DNA of 7,237 bases. Origin: Gammaproteobacteria bacterium (GTDB taxonomy: Bacteria; Pseudomonadota; Gammaproteobacteria; SURF-13). Each line of letters starts with the position of its first letter. Position 1 is the stretch's first letter. A model generated the notes under the pieces. The model was given only the letters and a program-made list of their open reading frames with translations, did not search any database and was not told the DNA's origin. The position numbers were made by a program, and so were the translations under genes. The DNA lies in the NCBI GenBank assembly GCA_023381235.1, contig JAMCTV010000093.1, positions 1-7,237 on the forward strand, read 5' to 3'. This document shows, piece after piece, positions 1-7,237 of the stretch.

Positions 1-17
1 GGGCGGGCGCCGAAATA

Positions 18-26
18 TGCTAAAAT
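18..26 (+). promoter_or_regulatory. Candidate extended -10 promoter element of gyrA
   Basis: The sequence TGCTAAAAT matches the extended -10 pattern TGn followed by TAAAAT, which differs from TATAAT at one base. It lies about 59 nt upstream of the gyrA start. Transcription would begin near positions 32-35, giving a leader of about 50 nt. A -35 box would fall at or before the window edge, so it cannot be judged. An ACTG-N5-CAGT inverted repeat (30-42) overlaps the likely start site. It is short and may be chance. The rest of the leader is pyrimidine-rich. This is a motif match only. Confidence 0.42.
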
Positions 27-84
27 TCCACTGTGATTCAGTCCCTTCTCCATAACTCTCCAGTCTGCCGCCGCACTCACTCCG

Positions 85-2649
<2,565 letters not shown>

Positions 2650-2671
2650 AAGTAAAGCATAAAAGAATAAC

Positions 2672-2677
2672 GGAGAA
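2672..2677 (+). promoter_or_regulatory. Shine-Dalgarno site of serC
   Basis: GGAGAA lies 9 nt before the serC ATG, in a 37-nt AT-rich gap after the gyrA stop codon. No terminator hairpin fits in this gap, so read-through from gyrA into serC is likely. The AT-rich bases 2650-2670 could hide a weak promoter, but no convincing -35/-10 pair is visible. Confidence 0.75.
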
Positions 2678-2686
2678 CGAACATCT

Positions 2687-3766
2687 ATGGCGCGCGTATT
2701 TAATTTCAGTGCGGGGCCGGCGGTGCTGCCGGAAAAGGTTCTGCAACAGGCCAAGGACGAGATGCTGGAGTGGGGCAAGTCCGGCATGTCGGTGATGGAG
2801 ATGAGCCATCGCGGCAAGGACTTCATGGCCATCGCCGAACAGGCGGAAAAGGACGTGCGCGAACTGCTCGCGGTGCCGGCCAACTACAAGGTGCTGTTTC
2901 TGCAAGGCGGGGCCACGGCGCAGTTCGCCATGGCTCCGATGAACCTGTTGCGCGGCAAGGACACGGCGGACTATCTCAACACCGGCGACTGGTCGCAAAA
3001 GGCCATCGCAGAGGCCAAGCGCTACTGCAAGGTGAACGTCGCGGCGAGTTCCGAGGATAAAAATTTCACCTATATCCCCGAGCGCGCGCAGTGGAAGCTG
3101 AATCCCGAGGCGGCTTACCTGCATTACACGCCGAATGAAACCATCCGCGGCGTGGAATTTCACAGCATACCGGATACGCACGGTGTGCCGCTGGTGGCGG
3201 ACCTGTCGTCCACTATCTTGTCGCGTCCGCTGGATGTGGGCCGCTTCGGCGTGATTTACGCAGGCGCGCAGAAAAACATCGGCCCGGCGGGTCTGGCGCT
3301 GGTGATCGTGCGCGAGGATTTGATGGGACAAATTTTGCCCGGCACCCCGCTCATGTTCGATTACAAAACCCACGCCGACAACGGCTCCATGTACAACACC
3401 CCACCCACCTACGCCTGGTACATCGCGGGCCTGGTGTTTCAGTGGTTGAAGCGCAACGGCGGTCTGGCTGCAATGGGCGAACTTAACAAGCGCAAGGCGG
3501 ATAAACTTTACGCCGCGATAGACAATTCCGGCGGGTTTTACCGCAATCCGGTGGAGAAATCCTGCCGCTCCTGGATGAACGTGCCGTTCACGCTGCAAGA
3601 CCCCAAGCTGGACGAGACCTTCATGGCCGAGGCGAAGAAGGCGGGCCTGGTGGCGCTCGCCGGACATCGCTCGGTGGGCGGTATGCGCGCCAGCATCTAC
3701 AACGCCATGCCGGAAAAAGGCGTGGACACTTTGATCGAATTCATGCGCGAATTTGCGCGTAATTAA
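2687..3766 (+). CDS. serC: Phosphoserine aminotransferase
   Basis: This PLP enzyme transfers an amino group from glutamate to 3-phosphohydroxypyruvate, giving O-phospho-L-serine, the second step of serine synthesis. In many proteobacteria it also makes 4-phosphohydroxy-L-threonine for the PdxB-dependent vitamin B6 pathway. The product is cytosolic and 359 residues long, the usual size of class V SerC (E. coli 362). It opens with the typical NFSAGPAVLPE. Substrate-binding His41-Arg42 follow in MSHRGKDF. GGATAQF (74-80) and Trp102 line the cofactor pocket, Asp172 should pair with the pyridine nitrogen, and Lys196 in AGAQKNIGPAG is the Schiff-base lysine. NTPPT (237-241) and GHRSVGGMRAS (326-336) are the conserved C-terminal motifs. 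It follows gyrA by 37 nt, a linkage common in Beta- and Gammaproteobacteria. It is followed by serA, which makes its substrate. No defect is visible. Confidence 0.97.
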   Translation: MARVFNFSAGPAVLPEKVLQQAKDEMLEWGKSGMSVMEMSHRGKDFMAIAEQAEKDVRELLAVPANYKVLFLQGGATAQFAMAPMNLLRGKDTADYLNTGDWSQKAIAEAKRYCKVNVAASSEDKNFTYIPERAQWKLNPEAAYLHYTPNETIRGVEFHSIPDTHGVPLVADLSSTILSRPLDVGRFGVIYAGAQKNIGPAGLALVIVREDLMGQILPGTPLMFDYKTHADNGSMYNTPPTYAWYIAGLVFQWLKRNGGLAAMGELNKRKADKLYAAIDNSGGFYRNPVEKSCRSWMNVPFTLQDPKLDETFMAEAKKAGLVALAGHRSVGGMRASIYNAMPEKGVDTLIEFMREFARN

Positions 3767-3771
3767 TGAAT

Positions 3772-3855
3772 AGTAGCAAGTTGCAAGTAGTAAGTATCAA
3801 GATAGAAACACCGAGCCGGTAGTTTGCCTTTTCTTGCTACTTGCCACTTGCAACT
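3772..3855. repeat. Heptad inverted repeat (AGTNGCA type) between serC and serA
   Basis: The left arm is a run of 7-bp units: AGTAGCA (3772), AGTTGCA (3779), AGTAGTA (3786), AGTATCA (3793), AGATAGA (3800). The right arm, read on the minus strand from 3855 downward, is AGTTGCA, AGTGGCA, AGTAGCA, AGAAAAG. Pairing 3772 with 3855, the first three heptads give 18 Watson-Crick pairs, one G-U and two mismatches. A one-unit shift gives a perfect 10-bp stem, 3779-3788 with 3846-3855. The arms can therefore slip by whole units. C3856 and six T bases (3857-3862) follow the right arm, a layout that also suits a weak intrinsic terminator or attenuator. I do not recognise a named repeat family. Cyanobacterial heptamer tandem repeats (STRRs) are a loose analogy. 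Confidence 0.8.
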
Positions 3856-3863
3856 CTTTTTTA

Positions 3864-3869
3864 AGAGGA
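3864..3869 (+). promoter_or_regulatory. Shine-Dalgarno site of serA
   Basis: AGAGGA lies 4 nt before the serA ATG and fixes that start. It sits 8 nt beyond the end of the heptad stem-loop, so that structure would leave it free. A small CTCTT (3854-3858) / AAGAG (3863-3867) hairpin with a TTTT loop could partly cover it. That hairpin is weak. Confidence 0.7.
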
Positions 3870-3873
3870 ATAC

Positions 3874-5037
3874 ATGTACAAAATCTTGACCCTGAATAAT
3901 ATCTCCCCAGTCGGTCTGGAGCGTCTGCCGCGCGTAAGCTATGAGGTGGCCTCCGAGATACAACACCCGGACGCCATACTGCTGCGCTCCGCAGACATGC
4001 ATAAGGTGGAGCTGCCAAAGAGCGTCAAGGCGGTGGGGCGCGCGGGGGCGGGGGTGAATAACATTCCGGTGGAAAAATTCGCCAAGCTGGGCGTACCGGT
4101 ATTCAACGCGCCCGGCGCCAACGCCAACGCGGTGAAGGAGCTGGTGCTCGCGGGCATGCTGCTTGCCGCGCGCAACATCTGTCAGGCGTGGGACTTTGCG
4201 CGCAAACTGGACGGCGACGACGCCGCGCTCAGCAAGCTGGTCGAGGCGGGCAAAAAGGACTACGCGGGATTTGAATTGCAATACCGCACCCTGGGCGTGA
4301 TCGGCCTCGGCGCCATCGGGCGCGAAGTGGCGAACAGCGCGCTTGCGCTCGGCATGAAGGTGGTCGGCTTTGACCCCGGCATCACCGTGCAGGGCGCGTG
4401 GAAGCTGTCCTCCGAGGTGCAGCAGGCGGCGAGCGTGGATGATCTCGCGTCCAGGGTGGATTTTCTCACCCTGCACGTGCCGCTCGCCGACGCAACGCGC
4501 CACCTCATCAACGCGCAACGCTTGAAGCTGATGAAAAAAGGCGCGGTGCTGCTCAATTTTGCGCGCGAAGGCATCGTAGACGACAAGGCGCTCAAGGAGA
4601 CGCTTGACGCCGCAAGGATTCACGCCTATGTGTGCGACTTCCCGGTCAACATTTTCAAGAACCATGCGCGCGTCATTGCGCTGCCGCACCTCGGCGCCTC
4701 CACCGCCGAGGCGGAGGACAACTGCGCCATCATGGTTGCGGAACAGGTGCGCGACTTCCTGGAGAATGGCAACATCCGCAACTCGGTAAATTATCCAGAA
4801 GTGGTGATGCCGCGCACAGAAGGTTATCGCATCGGTATCGCCAACGCTAACGTGCCCAACATGGTGGGGCAAATCTCCACCGCCATGGCCAATGCCAACC
4901 TCAATATCGTGGACCTGCTCAACAAGTCGCGCGGCGATTACGCCTATACTTTGGCCGACGTGAACAAGCCGATTCCGGATGCGGTGGTAAAGGAAATTTC
5001 CGCAATCAACGGGGTATTGTCGGTGAGAACTCTCTAA
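3874..5037 (+). CDS. serA: D-3-phosphoglycerate dehydrogenase, short form with C-terminal ACT domain
   Basis: This NAD-dependent enzyme oxidises 3-phosphoglycerate to 3-phosphohydroxypyruvate, the first step of serine synthesis, so its product feeds SerC encoded just upstream. The product has 387 residues, shorter than E. coli SerA (410). Substrate-domain residues 1 to about 95 include RAGAGVNNIP (56-65). The Rossmann domain has GLGAIG at 144-149 and the NAD-ribose acidic residue Asp167 (GFDPG). Catalytic Arg231 lies in NFAREGIVD and His272 in LPHLGAST. The usual catalytic Glu (E. coli Glu269, in DVFPTEP) aligns by eye with Asn259 in CDFPVN, and the loop after it is about 10 residues shorter. 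An ACT domain fills about 317-387. Of the E. coli serine-binding residues, two appear kept (Asn326, Asn344) and His344 appears replaced by Asn324, so serine feedback is possible but unproven. A related 2-hydroxyacid dehydrogenase with another substrate is less likely given the neighbour serC. An AGAGGA site supports the start. Confidence 0.9.
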   Translation: MYKILTLNNISPVGLERLPRVSYEVASEIQHPDAILLRSADMHKVELPKSVKAVGRAGAGVNNIPVEKFAKLGVPVFNAPGANANAVKELVLAGMLLAARNICQAWDFARKLDGDDAALSKLVEAGKKDYAGFELQYRTLGVIGLGAIGREVANSALALGMKVVGFDPGITVQGAWKLSSEVQQAASVDDLASRVDFLTLHVPLADATRHLINAQRLKLMKKGAVLLNFAREGIVDDKALKETLDAARIHAYVCDFPVNIFKNHARVIALPHLGASTAEAEDNCAIMVAEQVRDFLENGNIRNSVNYPEVVMPRTEGYRIGIANANVPNMVGQISTAMANANLNIVDLLNKSRGDYAYTLADVNKPIPDAVVKEISAINGVLSVRTL

Positions 5038-5038
5038 G

Positions 5039-5139
5039 GCAGAGAAAAGAGAAAAGAGAAAAGAGAAAAGGGGGTGTGCATAAGCGGTATGGGCAGGCGT
5101 GATTCTTCTTTTGTCTTGCCTCTTTGCTCTTTTCTCTGC
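5039..5139. repeat. Heptad inverted repeat (AAAGAGA type) between serA and pheA
   Basis: The left arm is GCAGAGA (5039), three copies of AAAGAGA (5046, 5053, 5060) and AAAGGGG (5067). The right arm, read on the minus strand from 5139 down, is GCAGAGA, AAAGAGC, AAAGAGG, CAAGACA, AAAGAAG. Pairing 5039 with 5139 gives a 13-bp perfect outer stem (5039-5051 with 5127-5139). In total 31 of 35 positions pair, two of them G-U. The mismatches are at 5052, 5059, 5060 and 5065. The loop is about 31 nt (5074-5104). The stem begins 1 nt after the serA stop and ends 9 nt before the pheA start, so it fills the place where an SD would be expected. No T-tract follows, so it does not look like an intrinsic terminator. 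Confidence 0.88.
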
Positions 5140-5145
5140 GCTTAA
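5089..5145 (+). other. Possible 18-codon leader ORF before pheA
   Basis: ATG at 5089 opens an 18-codon frame, MGRRDSSFVLPLCSFLCA, whose TAA ends 3 nt before the pheA ATG. The purine run AAAAGGGGG ends about 14 nt upstream of its start, long for an SD but not impossible. Because pheA itself has no SD, re-initiation from this frame is one way pheA could be translated. It contains only two Phe and much of it is the repeat's right arm read as codons, so it is not a convincing pheL-like attenuation peptide. It may well be chance. Confidence 0.2.
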
Positions 5146-5148
5146 ATT

Positions 5149-6216
5149 ATGAACGACAAACTGCAATCATTACGCGCCAAGATAGACGAACTGGATGCTG
5201 AGGTTCAGCGCTTGATTAGCCAGCGCGCGCAGTATGCCCAGGACATCGCGCAACTGAAGAACGGCGCGCAGCCATATCGCCCGGAGCGCGAGGCCGAGGT
5301 GCTGCGCCAGGCGCTGAAGCGCAATCAAGGGCCGCTGACCGGTGAGCACATCACGCGCATCTTCCGCGAGATCATGTCCGCCTGCCGCGCCCTGGAACAG
5401 GTGACGCGTGTGGCCTACCTGGGCCCGGAGGGCACCTTCACCCAAAACGCCGCACTTAAGCACTTCGGCCACGCGATTGAAACCCGCGCGCTGTCCTCCA
5501 TTGAGGAGGTATTCCGCGAGGTAGAGGCGGATGCCGCGGCGTATGGCGTGGTTCCGGTGGAAAACTCCACCGAGGGCGTGGTGGATCACACCCTGGACAT
5601 GTTCCTGCATTCCTCGCTCCAGATTTGCGGCGAGGTGGAGCTGCGCATCCATCAGCAGCTCATGGGCAAGATGGCTGCTTTGGGCGACGTGCGGCGGATC
5701 TACGCCCACCCGCAGTCTCTCGGACAATGCCACAACTGGCTGGAGGCGCATCTACCCGGTATCGAACGGCTGAGCGTGAGCAGTAACGCCGAGGGCGCGC
5801 GCCGCGCCGCCGCCGAAACAGGCGCCGCCGCCATCGCCGGCGAACAGGCCGCGCGGATTTACCAATTGAACATTATCGCCGCCAACATCGAGGACAACCC
5901 GGACAACACCACGCGCTTTCTGGTGGTGGGCAAACAAGCTGTGCCGCCCAACGGCCAGGATAAAACCTCGTTGTTGCTGGCCACTTCCAACCGCCCCGGC
6001 GCGCTGCATCGTCTGCTGCAACCGTTCGCCAGGCACGCCATCTCTCTCACGCGCATCGAGTCGCGCCCATCGCGCCAGGGCTTGTGGAATTACGTGTTCT
6101 TTGTGGACATCGAGGGCCACGCGCAGGACGCAAAAGTGGCGCAGGCGCTGTCCGAACTGGAAGCCGACGGCGCCCTGGTAAAAATTCTCGGCGCCTACCC
6201 CAAGGCGGTGCTGTGA
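5149..6216 (+). CDS. pheA: Bifunctional chorismate mutase / prephenate dehydratase (P-protein)
   Basis: The enzyme rearranges chorismate to prephenate and then dehydrates and decarboxylates it to phenylpyruvate, the committed branch to phenylalanine. Its 355 residues match the fused proteobacterial P-protein (E. coli 386). Residues 1 to about 84 are an AroQ-type all-helical mutase. Arg9, Arg26, Lys37 and the Arg47-Glu48 pair are the likely active-site counterparts of E. coli Arg11, Arg28, Lys39, Arg51 and Glu52. Residues from about 87 to 265 are the dehydratase: YLGPEGTFTQ (90-99), VENSTEGVVDHTLD (137-150) and the catalytic TTRF motif (254-257). The ACT domain (about 272-355) carries GALH (284-287) and ESRP (304-307), the phenylalanine-binding motifs, so feedback inhibition by phenylalanine is expected. 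The ATG at 5149 gives the usual mutase N-terminus, but no SD precedes it; the upstream bases are TCTGCGCTTAAATT. Translation may depend on coupling. hisC follows after 4 nt. Confidence 0.97.
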   Translation: MNDKLQSLRAKIDELDAEVQRLISQRAQYAQDIAQLKNGAQPYRPEREAEVLRQALKRNQGPLTGEHITRIFREIMSACRALEQVTRVAYLGPEGTFTQNAALKHFGHAIETRALSSIEEVFREVEADAAAYGVVPVENSTEGVVDHTLDMFLHSSLQICGEVELRIHQQLMGKMAALGDVRRIYAHPQSLGQCHNWLEAHLPGIERLSVSSNAEGARRAAAETGAAAIAGEQAARIYQLNIIAANIEDNPDNTTRFLVVGKQAVPPNGQDKTSLLLATSNRPGALHRLLQPFARHAISLTRIESRPSRQGLWNYVFFVDIEGHAQDAKVAQALSELEADGALVKILGAYPKAVL

Positions 6217-6220
6217 AGGC

Positions 6221-7237
6221 ATGAGCGGTCTGTTCAGCGAACTTGCCGCGCCCGGCGTGCGCCGGCTGCAACCCTATATTCCCGGCAAGCCCATCGCCGA
6301 ATTGCAGCGCGAATACGGTGTGCGCGACATTATCAAACTGGCCTCGAATGAAAACCCGCTCGGCCCCAGTCCGCGCGCCGTAGAGGCGATGCGCGCGGCT
6401 CTGCCGGAGCTGGCGCGCTATCCCGACGGCGCGGGATTCGAGTTGAAACAGGCGCTCTCGCACAAGCACGGCGTGGCGCCGGAGCAGATCACGCTCGGCA
6501 ACGGTTCCAACGATATTCTGGAGCTGATCGCGCGTGCCTTCGTCACGCCTGAACATGAAGTGATTTTCTCCGAGCATTCCTTCGCCGTGTATCCCATCGT
6601 CACGCAGGCGGTGGGCGCGGCCGCGCGCGTTGCTCCGGCGTGCAATTTCGGCCATGACTTGGACGCCATGCACAGCTTAATCAACGACCGCACGCGCGTG
6701 ATCTTCATCGCCAATCCCAACAACCCCACCGGCACCTGGCTGGAGCGGGAAAGCCTGGAAGCATTCGTGCGCGCTGTGCCGCAACACGCACTGGTGGTGA
6801 TAGACGAGGCCTATTATGAGTATGCCTCTGACACTGAAACGCGCTACCCTGATACCCTGCCATGGGTGGCACGTTATTCCAATCTGATTGTTACGCGCAC
6901 CTTTTCCAAGGCCTACGGTTTGGCGGGTTTGCGTGCGGGTTATTCTGTGTCGCACGGGGAAGTCGCGGATATGTTGAACCGCGTGCGTCAGCCGTTTAAC
7001 GTAAACTCGCTGGCGCAGGCGGCCGCGCTGGCCGCGCTGGAGGATAAGGAACATCTTGCGCGCAGCGTGGCGTTGAACCGCGCTGGCATGAAACAGATCA
7101 GCGAGGCGTTTGCGCGCCTGCGCTTGAATTTTATTCCCTCTCTGGCGAATTTCATCAGCGTGGATGTGGAGCGTCCCGCGCAGCCGGTATATGAAGGACT
7201 GTTGCGTGAAGGCGTGATTGTGCGCCCGGGCGGTTGG
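6221..7237 (+). CDS. hisC: Histidinol-phosphate / aromatic aminotransferase, 3' end cut by the window
   Basis: This is a PLP fold-type I aminotransferase that converts imidazole-acetol phosphate and glutamate to histidinol phosphate. Members encoded beside pheA (Pseudomonas HisC2 type) may also aminate phenylpyruvate or 4-hydroxyphenylpyruvate, which would complete phenylalanine synthesis here. That role is an inference from position. The 339 codons present run open to the last base. Family members have about 365-370 residues, so about 30 are missing. Visible motifs are LQPYIPGKP (16-24), KLASNENPLGPSP (39-51), GNGSNDIL (93-100), NPNNPTG (165-171), DEAYYEY (195-201), the Schiff-base Lys230 in TFSKAYGLAGLRAGY, and RPGGW at the edge. 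The start lies 4 nt after the pheA stop, and the only SD-like bases (GAAGG, 6215-6219) are too close to the ATG. Translational coupling to pheA is therefore likely. The N-terminus (MSGLFSELAAPGV) resembles HisC2 proteins, supporting this ATG. Confidence 0.95.
   Translation, partial: MSGLFSELAAPGVRRLQPYIPGKPIAELQREYGVRDIIKLASNENPLGPSPRAVEAMRAALPELARYPDGAGFELKQALSHKHGVAPEQITLGNGSNDILELIARAFVTPEHEVIFSEHSFAVYPIVTQAVGAAARVAPACNFGHDLDAMHSLINDRTRVIFIANPNNPTGTWLERESLEAFVRAVPQHALVVIDEAYYEYASDTETRYPDTLPWVARYSNLIVTRTFSKAYGLAGLRAGYSVSHGEVADMLNRVRQPFNVNSLAQAAALAALEDKEHLARSVALNRAGMKQISEAFARLRLNFIPSLANFISVDVERPAQPVYEGLLREGVIVRPGGW

Noticed and set aside
2650..2686. Terminator or separate promoter between gyrA and serC
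   Set aside because: The gap is only 37 nt with no stem-loop and no convincing -35/-10 pair. Only an SD is supported.
3772..5139. CRISPR array or tRNA-like structure in the repeat gaps
   Set aside because: Units are 7 bp with no spacers and the arms are inverted. There is no cloverleaf and no CCA end.
3772..5139. Insertion sequence or transposon ends flanking serA
   Set aside because: The two hairpins do not share sequence, so they are not terminal inverted repeats of one element. No transposase or target duplication is visible.
5039..5139. Intrinsic terminator after serA
   Set aside because: The stem is strong, but the bases after it (GCTTAAATT) contain no T-tract, and the pheA start lies 9 nt away.
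5089..5145. PheL-type phenylalanine attenuator
   Set aside because: Only two separated Phe codons and no run of Phe. No mutually exclusive terminator and antiterminator with a T-tract can be drawn.
3763..5166. 467-codon minus-strand open frame covering serA and both heptad gaps
   Set aside because: It is antisense to a certain serA, has no family motifs and has typical shadow composition. That it runs through both repeat gaps is notable but not evidence of coding.

Overview
The window is GC-rich (roughly 60% by eye). It carries five consecutive plus-strand genes: gyrA, serC, a short-form serA, pheA (fused chorismate mutase and prephenate dehydratase) and the first 339 codons of hisC. The gyrA-serC-pheA-hisC core order and the fused P-protein are typical of Gammaproteobacteria and Betaproteobacteria. 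In Pseudomonas the run continues with tyrA/aroA, cmk and rpsA. Protein wording slightly favours a gammaproteobacterium. I cannot name a genus.

Layout: positions 1-84 hold the gyrA upstream region, with a candidate extended -10 box and a pyrimidine-rich leader that lacks a Shine-Dalgarno (SD) sequence. gyrA (85-2649) is intact. It has one strange stretch at 1501-1560 that is only 8/60 G+C. A 37-nt gap with a clear SD leads to serC (2687-3766). A 107-nt gap then holds an imperfect inverted repeat built from 7-bp units. serA follows (3874-5037), then a 111-nt gap with a second inverted repeat, also built from 7-bp units but of different sequence. pheA (5149-6216) follows, then hisC 4 nt later (6221 to the window edge). 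All other long open frames, including long minus-strand ones, are shadows of these genes.

How the genes work together: SerA and SerC catalyse the first two steps of phosphorylated L-serine synthesis (3-phosphoglycerate to phosphohydroxypyruvate to phosphoserine). SerC also serves pyridoxal phosphate synthesis in many proteobacteria. PheA converts chorismate through prephenate to phenylpyruvate. The HisC-type aminotransferase can act on histidinol phosphate and often on aromatic keto acids. SerC and HisC both need PLP. The genes lie on one strand with no convincing terminator, apart from one weak hairpin-plus-T-tract candidate between serC and serA, so at least partial co-transcription is likely.

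No new enzymatic system is visible. The most unusual content is non-coding: two adjacent intergenic stem-loops share an architecture (about 5 heptads per arm, loop of about 15-30 nt, ending shortly before the next start codon) but use different 7-mers, and they exactly bracket serA. Further points of interest are the AT-rich island inside gyrA, an Asn where D-2-hydroxyacid dehydrogenases normally have the catalytic Glu in SerA, and the absence of an SD before pheA, whose start is preceded by a tiny ORF ending 3 nt upstream.
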